NCBI GenBank assembly: GCA_027924585.1
Contig: BSBM01000096.1
Span: 2,728,001 to 2,792,000 of the forward strand
From: Larix kaempferi
Lineage: Eukaryota; Streptophyta; Pinopsida; Pinales; Pinaceae
Reading direction: 5' to 3'
DNA: 64,000 nucleotides
The translations under genes were made by a program, and so were the position numbers. Under the pieces are notes generated by a model. It worked only from the letters and a program-made list of their open reading frames with translations, did no database searches and had not been told where the DNA came from. Below are positions 1 through 13,312 of the stretch, one piece after another. The first letter of the stretch is position 1. Each line of letters opens with the position of its first letter.

Positions 1-3000
1 CAGGCCTCATGGACTTGGTGAGAGGAGTGTGAGTACTTCTGGCGTCTTGATGTTGATATTCATACTACCAACGGAGCTGTCGAGAGGTAAGGGGTGAATA
101 TTGGAACTATCTGGATTACTTAGAAAACTTGCTAATGCACTTATTTGCATTGTGTTTTGAAGGCATAAATATAATGGCTTCTCCCTAAGCTACCTACATC
201 GAAGTCCTAGCCCAAGTCTAGTGTTATGTGTTGAAATGGACTAAGGACTAACCCTTGGAAATAAATCATGGCATAAACAAAAGGAGTTGATACCTTTACG
301 ACCTTAACTATAGTGTATGGGTAAATTATTGAAAACATCAAGGGATGGTGGTTGAAGTATTAAATGCTGCAATGAAAATCACGTGGCCTTGTAGCCAGCT
401 GGAAAGAGAAAGGGTTTCTACATTGGTCTTCACATTTGCATTTGTCATTTTCATGGTTTTTGGCTAAGAGTGGTTACTTGCTGCGTCTGGCTCGACAGTG
501 CTCTGACTTGAGATACGCTCATGGTCATTGCACGGTTGTTTACTATGTGAGGAGGTGGAGAGTAGCACGAATTACTGTCATGTATCTTCTACCCACAACT
601 TTTAAGATTTTCTTCCTTCATTTTATAGGTATTCATTTTCGTTTTAGAGTTTTAACTTGTGGTTTTGTTTGTGGCTTTACTGGCAAGTTGTAGATTATGG
701 TACTCACTGCATTGGATTCTAATAGGTGACTGAAAGCTTGGTTTTTTTTTATCATAAGAATGGTAAGTCCAGGTCCTCCCAATCCTTCATCCCTTCTTGT
801 CGCAACTATGGTTGCAAGGCTCTAGGTTTTGAGCTCTTTTGTTCTACACTTCATTGAGTCCTTTGGGCTCTTTGTAACTAGATTTGAAGTTTCTAATGGG
901 TCGCCTTTGGCTGGACCAGTAGTTGAAAGGAAGACGATTTTAAAGAAGAAGATGATGTGTTTGTTTTGTTGATGAGGGGATAACCCTTGAGGGTTTCTTC
1001 CTTGCTGTTTTAGTTGAAAGTAAAGCTCTGTAATAAAGCTTTTTAAAGCTTTTTAAATGGGATTTAATATCCACAGCATGTAACGTTGGGTGTTGTATAA
1101 AATATTGGTATTTGGGTTTTTCTACCTGTGTTTCCTACTGAGTAAGTAATGGTTATGGTTTTCTAGCAAGGATCTCTATTGAGGTCATGGGTATTGCTGT
1201 CAGTTTTGTGTTTATGATTTCTTTAGGTGCAGGGCTTTATCGTTCCTCTCGTCGAGAGATATATCTTGAAATGCCATGGTAAATTCTAACGTGTACAGGC
1301 TCTCCGTTTTCGTTTTGGCATGAAGCAATTTCTATGGATAAACATGTGAATATGAGTCGTTTAGGTGTAGCTCTGTTGTTGAAATTTTGTTTGGCCAGTG
1401 GACGGCATTTGTCTAAAAGATATAATTAACTCTCTATAGGTGGCTCTTATTTTTAATGGAAGCATGCTTTAATAAAATAGTGGGGTTTTAGGAACTGCGT
1501 TGGTCTTTGTCTGGAATGTGGGGTTTCGCCTAGACTTGAGATTTTAATCAGAGAAGAGAATATTGTAAGCCCTAGATAGGAAAAACGTGCTTGATGGTTG
1601 TTTGCATGGAAGTTTATGATTTTGGTTCCCATGTTTCGTATCCAAAGATACCAGCAATATCAACTGTTTAAAGTCTTGATGTGTTGGTAGGGGGCTTCAA
1701 TACCTTGACCTGTGTTTTATTGATCCCTTTTAAAAGATGAAATGAGTTTGACTTGTTTGGCTTCAAGAAGTTTTGCGTGGGTCCTATCTTGTAAATCTAA
1801 TGGTTTAGTTTGTCCATTCACCTTTCCTTGCTGTTGATGAGATTCAAAAAGCTGAAATGTCTAGTTAGGGAAATCGTATTGATTGTTTTGGGAAGTTATA
1901 TGTACAGTGGATGTTTTATTTCTAAGCTATAGGTTGTTCTATAAGAAAAAACCAGCGATCTTGAAAGAAAATGTTGATGGATATCCTGCGTTTAAAATGT
2001 TTATCTCTTGTAAATTTCTCGAGTTTTGTTTTTAAAGAATGAACGTTTAAACCCTAGGTTAATCAAGATTTTGATAAAGAAAAACTGTATAGTATGATGG
2101 TTGTGAGAATAGTAATACAATTTCATTTTGTGTAAAAGTTAATAGTTTGGAAGCTAGGGCCTGCATTATTTCTATTGCCCAAGATAATGAAGGAGTCAAA
2201 CCTACGTTCCAAATCGTTCGTTCCATATCCTAAGTTTTGAATCTTTAATAAATAAAAAGTTAAACCCTAGCTTACTGTAATTTAATAATTTAAATGTACA
2301 GCAAGAGGTTTGTTGAAAGAATAAGGTGGTTTAATTTTAAGTGGAGGTTGCAGGTATCGACATTTCTAAAATAATAGTTTTGATAATAGAAGTTCTACCT
2401 ATATAGGTATCTAACACAAGCTAGCTAGGCTATCCCTGCTAGATCCTTGAAACATTTAGGGTAGAAGCTTGAATTAAATAGAAAACATTAAATGGAAAAT
2501 GATCCTAAAAATGCAGACCCTAAGAGCCCATGCCACTTGGCCCTTGATCTATAAAGGAAAAGAAATAACATATTAATGTACAGAAACATGAATGCTATAT
2601 AATAAATTCTACATCAAATTTCTAAAGCTAATTAAACTGTATGGAAATTTGTAGTTAATACCTGGTTCTTGAAGCTTGATCTTACCTTTGCAAAACCTGC
2701 ATACTCAAACACTAGTTAATGGGAAAAATTTATGGACCTAGCTGACCTGTAAGATGATCTTTGACTGGATAAATTTGGGACTACCATGTTCCTCCCAACC
2801 ATGACCCTTAGACCATTCCTCGTTCTAACTGGATCCCCCCAAGCTGGTTCCAACATGCAATAAGAGAAGTAGAGACCCTAGGATATGCTGCTAAATCAGA
2901 TCTGGAAAATATAATAGGCTGCTTTGGTTTTGCAGAGTAATTCTCTTCAATTCATAAGAGAATGATAATAGGAAGATGATCCTTCTCTTGGGATCTTCCC

Positions 3001-4292
3001 TTCTTATATAGGTGAGTTTTGTTTGGAATATAGTTGTTTGAATCATAATATTTAGTTTTTAATTTAATTTGAATTATAATATATTTGCAAGATATTTTAC
3101 TAGTTATTTACTCCTAGTTTATCTAGGATCTTTATTTTGTTATAATTAGATGTAACTTAAGTTAACTTGTAATAATAAAATAATAATTCTATTAATTCTA
3201 TTAATAGTAATAACAATATGAGAATTATCCTATGCATACCCTTTATGCATTTTATTTATATAAGTAATCTTTTCTTTTAAGACAATAATAACAATATTAT
3301 TATCAATAATATTAATAATAATAACAACTTGAGAGCTATCTTATGCATAACTTTTACGCATGTTGTTTACATAAGAATAATCAAATCTAATTATTCAATA
3401 GTTTAGTTATGGTAACTTCTTTGATTTAATTATGTATATACCATAATACTTCTTTTAAATATTAAGTAAAAGGCCCAATTCTTTGTACATTGTCTTGGTA
3501 AGCTTGGATAGTTGGCTAGGTTCGGTACCTCTAGGTCTCTCTCTTGCATGTTAGATTCCCTCGTTTAACATGGTAGTTCCCGCAGTCTTTGAAGATAGAT
3601 AGAAAATGATTCATTTAACCAATTTAAATAAATGTGATGAATAAAAGTGCTATTCAGAGACTTCCCAACTCAACACTTTTACGATCAAGTAACCCCGAGT
3701 GCTCTTCGGAGCTTTAACTCAACACTCTCACATGGGAATTACGCTAGTGCAATTCCAGAGCATCCCGCTCAACACTAGTACTAGAATGTGGTTGTGAAGC
3801 ACACCTAGAATATACAAATGGCCTCGGCTCCGGTATTCATTTTCAATCTTGGAGTACTCCAAGGATTATTCCCAACACTCTACGTACATCGGGGCTTACG
3901 CCGAGTACGTAATAAAATCCTCTAGGTACATTGGGGCTTATGCCCAGTACGTAGGTCATCCGTGTGTTCCTGAGTCCACACTCCACACACTATATAAATC
4001 AATCATGTGAATCATAACACTGCACGGTATCGTAACAAAAAGGTCATCTCAGTATATTAGGTTTTGTACCCAATTCACATAACAAAACATAAATCACTCC
4101 ATTAGGGCTTTCTTGCCGAGTATATAACAATAATGCATCAGTCAGGGTCCACGCCCAATATGTAAATTTATAAAAGAAATGAATCATGTGCACTAGGGCT
4201 TATGCCCAATAATCAAAACAAATAATATGTGTTGAGGCTTTAAGCCCAATATATAACATCAGAAATAGTTAGTCAAAATTCAGGATATTACA
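1..4292 (-). repeat. Partial long LTR of the E chromovirus family (diverged copy)
   Basis: This stretch aligns over its length, with many substitutions and indels, to the 4.25-kb LTRs at 9127 and 28495. Shared landmarks are the 'gagaggtaagg' block near position 80 (matching 9534), the 'ttcctcccaacc' block near 2790 (matching 11899), the 'tgcatg..ggattccctcgttta' block near 3545 (matching 12668), and the array of short GGGCTT..GCCC repeats from about 3820 to 4260. It ends in GGATATTACA at 4292, the same terminus as the E LTRs. The other end lies beyond the window. It could be a solo LTR, or the 5' LTR of a minus-strand element whose body lies to the left. No coding frame is credible in it. Confidence 0.85.
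3640..4292 (-). promoter_or_regulatory. U3 repeat array of the E-family LTR (diverged copy)
   Basis: At least six short imperfect inverted repeats of the form GGGCTT-N-GCCC, mostly followed by CAATAT(A/G)TAA-like tails, lie between about 3820 and 4260. They are preceded by two or three 'gtgc..ttc.gagc..tcaacact' units from about 3640. Both E LTRs have the same arrangement. In the element's orientation this is the first 0.6 kb of the LTR, the expected place for enhancer and promoter elements. A regulatory role is inference. Confidence 0.5.
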
Positions 4293-4384
4293 AAAACATA
4301 GAATATTTAGACTACGCCCATAAAATATAATCAAACGATTTAATACTCAATTTGACCTGTCAATGATCCATTAATTTAAAAATA

Positions 4385-5812
4385 AAAAATAAAAATCTTA
4401 ATAAATTTTATTATTATGTAAAAAAAAATGGATTCCTATTAGGGAGCTCAATTCTAAGGTTTAGATAATGGATGGATAGGGAGGCAATGTTGTAAATATA
4501 CTTCAACGGACCCAAGGCATGCAAATATTAATGCTGGAATATAATATATAATGGTGTAAGATAGTTATGGATACGATGAGAGGAGATATGAATCTAACAA
4601 ACAAGGAGGAAAGAGGGCCGAAGGGAAACTAATCCTCTAATGCTAAGTGTCAACCTAAATTATTAGTCATTTTCCACAATATGCCTTAAATGAAGCTGCA
4701 ATACTCCTTTGACATAAAAATGTAATCATTGATTGCATAGAAAATGATGGTGATAAAGTCTACCTCATGCAATTATTTGAGCATGGGTTGAGTACAATCA
4801 TAATGGGAGAAATTTAAGAGTAATTCATTCTCCGATCAAAACAAAATTCAACCATTATAACCTCAACTCTCTCATGTTAATTTAAATTCTCACCATTCTC
4901 ACATTCAAGCTTTCTAAATCTCATGTTGCGTTCTCCATATGTCACTATTAACTAGAAATTTGAACATGATAAAAAACAACACCATGAGTGGGAAATTTAC
5001 AAACCCTTGGTAAGATAATGAAAGGTTGTAGAGGATAATAAAGGGTGGGTAATTTAGGAATCCTTCACCCAAAATTTATTGATATATGTCTTTTTTTGAG
5101 AGCTAAATTATATTCATCCAAGTTATTTGCAAAACATATTCAATGAAATCATTTTTTTTGCCTATCTTGAAGAGCAATGGAAGGGATGAATATCATTAAG
5201 GGGCTATTAAGAAATGAAGGGTATGATATTATTTATGCACTTGTATATGGTAGTGGAAGAGACATGGAAGTGAGTGCCATCGTTATTTGATTATTGCAAG
5301 AGAGACTTACATTCTGCTCTAGTGATTCGATCGACTAAGACATGAGTGAAATGGGTTGGGTTGAGTAAGTATAGAGCATGTAGATTAAAATTCCTTCACT
5401 ATGGTGACCTTTAATGTGGGTAGAATCTACCCTATATGCCTATGAGTGGCTGCAAAAAATGCTTGTATGCAACTATTTGCTTGGACCATCATTGGATAAA
5501 TATAAGTGTTATATCTATTAATGAATTTACAATTGAATGCTATTTTCTATTATAAATCTACATGGATTTTCCATGTTGTATGTGATTATGTTTAAATTTG
5601 AACACATGCACTTGATTTCCATTGAATCTATTAATTTATGTTTGTTAATTTCATTTCATTTTTATCGTTGCACCTTATGCGTGCATTTGAATGAATTTTG
5701 TGCTGCCATGGAAGAGCACATATTTGTTAATATGGTGAGATAGACTCTTGAGGGTTTGGATTTTAATGACCCAATCATGTATCCGTATCCCATTTATGGG
5801 GATTCCATAGTG
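4385..5812 (+). repeat. Diverged D-type gypsy 5' LTR
   Basis: Co-linear blocks match the LTR at 46280-47742. Near 4429 'atggattcct' is followed by 'agctcaat' and 'aatggatgga'; near 4625 'gggaaacta' is followed by 'aagtgtcaacct'; near 4763 'tacctcatg' is followed by 'gagcatggg'. Length is about 1.43 kb, close to the 1.46 kb of the D LTR. A primer-site-like sequence follows at 5813. The left boundary is approximate because the first bases are not conserved. Substitution is heavy, so this is an old copy. Confidence 0.6.
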
Positions 5813-5825
5813 TGGTATTAGAGAC
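5813..5825 (+). other. Primer-binding-site remnant (initiator Met-tRNA type)
   Basis: TGGTATTAGAGAC resembles the canonical plant PBS TGGTATCAGAGC with mismatches. It lies where the D-type LTR homology ends, which supports reading 4385-5812 as a 5' LTR. Confidence 0.5.
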
Positions 5826-8312
5826 TTAATTCAATTTAGGGCCAATTTGGGTAGTTTTACACAACAGGCTTCATAGCCATATCTAGTTGTAACAACTGTA
5901 ATATGTCTAAAAGGGATAGAATTAGATTTGAGAATTTTCTTGTTATGATTGGACTCCGCCTCCATGAATGGAATATTCTCATAACACTTGAGTTACAAGA
6001 ATATTTCGGTAAGCATGATGAGATTTGTTTTATTTTAACTATGGACAAGGAAAAGACTCATCATAACTTTGAGAAGCCTATGTAAAGAAAACGATATCAA
6101 GAAAAATCTAAAATAAAACAACTAACAATGGATCACACATATTACTTTGATATTTACCCTAGAAACCCAAAATTGGGAAAACATTATTGATATTTTATCC
6201 TCTCTATCTCATTGTATTATCTTTCTATTTACAATACAATATTATAGCATCCAAAACCCTAATCATTAATTCAGATTAAATTTCAACCCCAATTCCTTGA
6301 TCGGAATTAGTTTACAATGGGACACAAAACCATCCGATGAAAACAACTCAAAATGGACCCATAAATTTACTTTCATGGGTGCTATCCCCTCACACCCCAC
6401 TATCCTTGGGGGGGATAATTAGTCTCCCCATACTCCTTTTTCTCCGGGAACCTGCAAATACTACAACTCATTATATTTTATGCAAGGGAGAACTTTTCTT
6501 TTGTTCAATTGAAGTCATGAATAAGTTAATTAGAAAAGATAATTATTACCACTCTTTATAATTCATTTATAAAAACATAAGCTGATGGGATGTTTCAATT
6601 TCCAATAATAATATCTCCATAATGGTTATTCATTCATGAATTTAAGATGAAAATGAAAAAACCCCACCTAGGTCTAGGTTTATCTAACAATGTATCAAGA
6701 AATATATTGTTACCTTGGCAGTAAGATGCATAGGTAGTGGTATTTTACATACTCCATTGGTCTAGACCAAATTAAACACTCTTTCCTAGACATTATTTAG
6801 AGGATTAGCATAAATTTACATCATATTGGTTTCATTTCTCCATGTCATAACCTTCATTACTTTGGATGGATATTAATTTCTATTTTCTTAATTTTGACAT
6901 AGTTCTCTTTGATACATTATTTACTTTGTTGTATATGATGTAGGATAATCCCAAGGATGATAAGTCATTAATGTGAAAAAATGATAATTTCCTATAAAAA
7001 GTAGGGGAGTGGGAATCTCTTAAATACATGGTGGAAGAAGTCAGTCAAAGGCCCCAAATTTGTGTAATATATTTGAACCAACAAATATATATCATGTTAT
7101 TTTTATGTGTATCATAATTAGTAAAAACTTTTATGCCATCCCTAATTTTTTTGAGATTGAGCTCCATTTATCACCAACAAGAAATTTCAATTGAATGCAT
7201 TTTTGAGCTAAGCTAATGAGTCCTTCCAATATCTAGATAAACACAACCAAAACAAAAATTAGGAATAAGTTGTGTCTCGAACACATTCCAAATGATCTAT
7301 TACTATTTTTTGTTTATAAATAGACAAGCTTTCATTTATAAACCATAATTACACATGTTGCACTGTCTCAATGGATGCCAACCAAAATATTTTTGTCCTT
7401 TCATTTTCAAGGGAATGAGGCCTTATATAAAATTACACCTACAAGAAGTCATGATAGAATAACAAGTTTATATGATGGACTAATTAGGTAAAATAAACAA
7501 GCATGAAATCAAGTAAGAGATTGTAAAAATACAAAAGGGAAATACTTGAATCATTGAGACAACCGCAGAGTTGAATATAACACATAAGATGGACGATGCT
7601 CTTGCAACAACCAAACATAATGACTATTAAATGAGCCATGACTAAACATCACTACTTAGACCTACAACAAATTCCACAAATATTGATTACCATATGATTT
7701 GACTCAATCATAAAAGGCTAATGATAAACTATTTAAGGGTTGAGCTCATTAATTAGTTGATAATGTGGCGGTTAGATTACTACCTTGAGCTTCTCTTGGA
7801 TTTGAGAATGATTTATTCTCTATTGACTGGAACAACCATGAGAAGGTGGAAGCTCATATGACCCATACACCCCTCACATCAATTTCATTCTTTCATACCC
7901 AATTTAGTTAGTAAACAATGCACACACACACAACATAGTGGCAAAGAGGAAAAATAAAAATAAAAATTAACATTACATATAACAATGTTAAAGGTGACAT
8001 TAAATAACATCAAAAGTACAATGTATATGTCAAAATATGTTAATCATACAACACCTTTTTCTACTATGATATTTCCTTCTAGGTTTTTTTAATTTTAAGA
8101 AGGTCCACAATTCTAATGTTGGAATCTCCTTCTTGCTGCTCTTCTTCTCTCTATTCAGTTGGTGGTTGTTGAGTACAGAATATGCCTTTGTGTATGCAGT
8201 TGATTAGTAGGACCCACATCTATATTCAAAGAAATCTATTATAAGTCACTGCATTGATATTATATGAAATTAAAACATATAATTAATAAGTCACATTTTT
8301 AATAGTACATGG
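5826..8312. other. No recognisable gene; AT-rich unassigned DNA
   Basis: Only short random-looking open frames of 60-75 codons occur, with no domain I recognise. The first few hundred bases may be the eroded start of the internal region of the D-type element whose LTR precedes it. There is a short CA run near 7920 and an eight-G run near 6410. I could not identify gag or pol homology downstream. Confidence 0.5.
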
Positions 8313-8878
8313 TGTTAGTGTCAACCTCTAGTTGATACCACCAACTGTTAAAAGAATGTAACTATGGAAGATATTCTATTTGATACTTGTCTATTGTATT
8401 GTTGTATTCCTCCCTCGGGAGATGTCATTGATGTAATTAATAATGTAAGAGTCATTGAAAGAGTCAATGTAAACCCTAGGTCTTGTATCGACCTAAAAAA
8501 AAACCCAGAAGAGATTATTATATTATGTATTTGACAAGTCGGCCCAGTCAATTAGGAGAAGTTGGCCCTATTGGGGAAAAATCACCCCAATGGAAGAATA
8601 TAAATAGAGGAGGTCTCTCTCATTTGTAATGACTCATTCACTGACACAAGTTCGCATAGGAGAGAGAGAGAAGTTCACACAAGTAGAGAAGTAGTTGATT
8701 TTGTCTTGGTGTTTACTTTTGTACTTTGTGATTTCTATATTGAGGAAGATTTTGCCGTGGTTTTATCCCTTGTGGTTTCCCTAAGAGAAATATTGTGTTC
8801 ATTGTGTTCTTGTCGTGCTTGTATTTCTTTTAGTGATAGATTGATTATTATTATAGACTAAACAAGTAAAAACTAACA
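8313..8878 (+). repeat. 5' LTR of copia element A
   Basis: 566 bp, beginning TGTTAG and ending CTAACA, followed directly by a Met-tRNA primer site. It contains a TATAAATAG box at 8599. No 3' LTR survives, so there is no LTR pair to date it and no target duplication to check. Confidence 0.85.
8599..8607 (+). promoter_or_regulatory. TATA box in the LTR of copia A
   Basis: TATAAATAG followed by 'aggaggtctctctc' lies about 280 bp before the LTR end. The LTRs of copia B and C have the same TATAAATAGAG arrangement at the corresponding place. Confidence 0.65.
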
Positions 8879-8894
8879 TGGTATCAGAGCTGGC
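8879..8894 (+). other. Primer-binding site of copia A
   Basis: TGGTATCAGAGCTGGC begins immediately after the LTR terminal CA. TGGTATCAGAGC is the standard PBS complementary to the 3' end of plant initiator Met-tRNA. Confidence 0.9.
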
Positions 8895-9126
8895 ATGAAA
8901 GAATACATTGTGCAGCCTCTGTAACTGGAGAAACTAGGGTTTCTTGTTCCAGGACCTCCCTCCACAAATTTGCTGAAAACGATAGTGCATCTAGGGCGTA
9001 TCTTTCTATCGAAGTAGATTTTCATTCTGATATTTTTCATTTCTGGGTCCCCCACTACATCCCAGGAGAATTAGGGCATCATGTTTTTGGATCATCTACT
9101 CACAGAATTGGAAGAAGGATTACTTT

Positions 9127-12100
9127 TGTAATGTCCCTAAATAGTAAAAATTTAAAAAAAAATTCCACTACTACTAAATAAAAACTAACTTACAGCTGAG
9201 GGTTTGTAAATTAACTTCAGCAATGGTAATCCTACATGGTTCTTGCTTACGACACTTAATGTTTTCAATTTCTTAAGTATCACAGTATCTTTATCTATTT
9301 GTTTGAACGTGTGGAAGTTGTGTGTAGAAGTAATAAGGTAATTTGTCACAAGTATTCTAAGGCTAGAATGAAATTAAAGAAAGTCCCTTTCTTATTGTTT
9401 CGAGAAAACCTATTCATTATTATAAAAGTCGAAGTGTTAACTTCAGGTGATGACGCCTTTGTTGACAGATGTTGATGCCCATGATGGAACATTGGTGTTT
9501 GTAAGAGAAGAGGTACCCCTCGGCAAAACTGCCGAGAGGTAAGGTTAGTCTTTGGGAGTCCTAGACTTACTTAGCATTCGCTAATGTATTGACTCATGCT
9601 TATACTACAGGTGCTACTACGGTGAAAACACCTACCTTAAGAGATCCTATCGAGATGTAATAACACATATCTAACTTTGGGGTATAAGGTATTCAAAGTC
9701 AGCTCCTAAGTATAAAAGAAGTTTATGGTAAAAGAACTATGGTGCAGCTGCGAATTTGTTGGTATTATTTTCCCAACCTTACACTATAGCACTTGGGTAG
9801 TCATTCGATCTTCATTAAATGTGAGTTGGTGAAACTAGTTACACCCTACGATCTACGTATAGTGCAACCAGCTGGCATAGAGGGTTTCAAAGTTTGGGGA
9901 TCTGCAAGAGGTTAAACTGTGTTTTCGTTTGGCTTGGTCCCATACTTCATTCACGTTTTCTGGGGAAGGGTCTTCATGCCTGACCTGAGCTATTCTCATG
10001 GTCAGGGCACCAATGGAAGATGGCAACAAGAAAACTATACTCAGGTATTGTATTCTCTCTAATCGAAACTTCTCATTTTTCCTTCAGTATTTAAATCATT
10101 GGCAATTTATGTTTCTCAGGTTTTGACCAGCATGTTTTATGGTGGTGACTGGTTTCAATGTGGTGATAAGAATCTGCATTGATTTGCTGTAGGAAGCCAG
10201 AGCATTCGACTTTTGGGTAAGTCCAGGCCCTGCCATTGATGCTCCTTTCTCTCGTGGTTTTGGCAGGGGTATTGCACATTGTTTTTGGGGAACTTCAGGG
10301 CCCTTTGGGCTTACTGGTTTTGAAGTTCGGAGGTCGCCATTTGGCTAGACCCAGAGTTGTAATGCCTTGGTTAAAATCCTAAATGATAAAATTGGAGGGA
10401 TTGGGCCATTTGGCTCGCTAATGGACCCCTTAAGTTTGCAAGAAGTTATTAAATGTAAGGACCGAGTTTTATGTTTGCGTGAACTGTTTGTAAAATATGA
10501 GTCGTTGATTCAATAATGGAAAGATATATAACCCAGTAGTTTAATCTCTGCGTTTTCTTATGGTAATATAGGTTCTTGAATGTGAGTTTTACTATTGTTG
10601 CCTCTGTCCTGGTAGTTGATGATAGGATTTGTAAAATGGGAAGAGTTGTACTCTTATTAATGTTTACAAAAGCTAGACAGGTTTTTGAACCAGTAGAATG
10701 TAGGGATTCGCTCCCAGGTCTGCGTTTGTAATGTAAGCTAGCAGTAATTCTAATCGAAATGTTTGCTGGGTAGCGTGTCTGGTATTGTCAAATGTAAACC
10801 CTTAAATGCATATCTGGTTTGCTAAACCACTGTAAATATCCCTGCATTTTAATAAAGGCGTAAACCCTAACTGGGAAATTTAATGGGCTGAGTACTATGT
10901 GATTTCGACCTTTTACTGGGGCGTTTGGACTTTCAAAGTTATGTGGATGGGATTCGCCCTCCTGACCTGCGTTTACAATTTTGTTAAAATAATGGTCATA
11001 TGTACCGTGTAGATACTTCGCTGACTATGATTCTTTCGTGATGGTGGTTTACTGATGCATTGGTAATGAAGGAGCTCTGAGAGCATCTTGTAGCATATAA
11101 TTTTACTGTTTGGTAAAATATTTCGTTCTTAAATCTTGCTAGGTAGCTGTTGGTCAAAACAATGATGTGTAAGCTCTATGTATGTGATTGTAATGGTAGA
11201 AAGTAATAACCGTGTTTAGTGGAGCCTCCACGACTTGAGGTATAAATTATTTGGTAAAATCGAAGTCTGAACCCGTTTTTTTGTAAGGGTTAGTAGTTTT
11301 GAAATAAACATGGCCAGTTATGGGAATTAATGTTTTACCCTGAGATAGGGTTTTAGTAGAAAAGTATATATAAACATTAACATGTACAGCATTTTGATTC
11401 TAGCTATACGGATAAATAATAAAAGAAGAGGAAACTTAAAGAAGCAAACAATGTTTAAGAAATGGGGGACTATACATAAATAAATACAGAGATACTACTC
11501 TGATGGGGCGATCTGAGTTTATCTAAAAATATCAAGAACAGATTTCAAGGTTATTGATCTACTAGGATGTTTTGCATTAATTTGGTAGACCTCCTAGAAT
11601 AATTAACATAAGACTAGCTTACAGTAACTCCTATATTTAACTACTCAGGATGAAAGAAAAGAAGGACCCATAGTGCTGGGGCAGCACCTCATGATAATTA
11701 TTTAACCTCTATACAAAGAAAATTAAATGGTAGACTTATAATCCATACCTGGTTATTTGTAGCCTGCTCCCTTCTTGTAGTAATCTGCTTTCTTCCTGTA
11801 GTAACCTGCACACTTAATCAATAGTTAGGGTAGAGACCTCTGGACTTAGCTAACCTGTTAGAGTGACACCTTAGCTGGATGACTTTGGGGCTACCATGTT
11901 CCTCCCAACCTTGATCCCTGAACCATTTCTTGGTTCTATCTGGATCCCCCCGAGCTTGGTTCCAACATGCAATGAGAGATAGAAGTCCTAGGTCCACCGC
12001 TGATTCAGTTCTGATAAATAATTAAGTAAGGCTGCTTCCATTTCTTGGAGCAGAATTCTTTCCTTGGTTTACCATAAGAGAATGATAATACAAAGATAGA

Positions 12101-13312
12101 TGATCCCCAAAACTTGGGATCATCCCTATTTAAGTAGGGGAGTCTTGAATTATGATTGTTGGAATAAATTAGTTTCTTTTAACTAAAATAAATAATAATT
12201 AATAGATTTATTTACTTTGAAATATTTTTGTCCTCTTGAACTAGGACTTGTTACTTGCTCTTAACCATTAGTGATTTTAACCTAACTTATTAAATACAAA
12301 CTAAATAATGATAACATTATTTAGTAAAACTCTTAATAATAATAATAATAACAACAACAACAATTTCAATAATAATATTTCTACCTAAGTATTAATGCTT
12401 TATTAATACTATTTGCCCTGGTGGATATCCTCTAAATATTAATGCTTCGTTAATAGTATTAATTAAGGTGGCATCCACTATGCATAACTATATGCTATAA
12501 AAGTATTTTATAAATAATTAATCACATCATTATTTATTTAAATTCTTAGTAATAATATTTAGTCTTGTATCTTCACATGATACTTTGTTTACCAATTTTT
12601 TAAGGGTAGGTCTGCTTCTTTGGACGGTCTTTTGGTAAGCTTGGGTAGGTACCTCTACTCTCTCTCTTGCATGTCGGATTCCCTCGTTTAATATGGTAGT
12701 TCCCGCAGTATGTGATGATAGATAAGGAATGAATCATTTAATCAAATTAAATAAATGTGATAAAAATAAAAGTGCTATTCAGAGTCTTTTCGACTCAACA
12801 CTAATATTAGTAACCCCAAGTTCTCTTCAGAGCCTTCTAACTCAACACTTTCACATGGGCATTACGCTAGTGCAATTCCAGAGCCTCTACTCAACACTAG
12901 AGCTAGCATGTGGTTGTGAGGCACATCTAGGCTATTTAAGTGGCCTCGGATCCGGTTTTCATTTTCTTTCAAGCTTGGAGTGCTCCAGGGCTTATGCCCA
13001 ACACTCAGTGTACATCAGGGCTTACTCCCAGTACATAAACATTCATCTAGGTACCTCGGGGATTTCGCCCAATACATAGGTAAGTTGTGTGTTTCTAAGT
13101 CCATGCTCAACACACCACATAAGTCAATTATGTCATTCACATCACTGCACAGTATGTAAGAAAAAGGTCAACTCAGTATATTAGGGTTGTGTACCCACAT
13201 CAAAACATAATCAGAACATTGGGGCTTCCTTTCCCAGTATATAATCAAATAATGAAATTCAGTCAGGGTCCATTCCCAATATGTCAGTCTACAAAAGAAT
13301 ACATCATAGGTG
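9127..13312 (-). repeat. 3' LTR of chromovirus E (main part, split by F)
   Basis: Begins TGTAATGTCCC at 9127 and aligns with the 5' LTR at 28495 with scattered differences of several percent. At 13312 it is interrupted by element F and resumes at 23586. The segment 10991-11384 is identical to 30358-30751 over 394 bp, unlike its flanks. The U3 end, about 12770-13312, carries the repeat array described at 32150. ORFs of 60-116 codons inside it are not conserved between the copies and are not credible genes. Confidence 0.93.

Noticed and set aside
6400-6420. Run of eight G after CCTT as a polypurine tract
   Set aside because: No LTR terminus follows and no matching LTR pair exists around it.
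12729-13079. 116-codon open frame in the E LTR
   Set aside because: The matching position in the other LTR is open for only about 60 codons, and the frame runs through the short-repeat array, so it is not a conserved gene.
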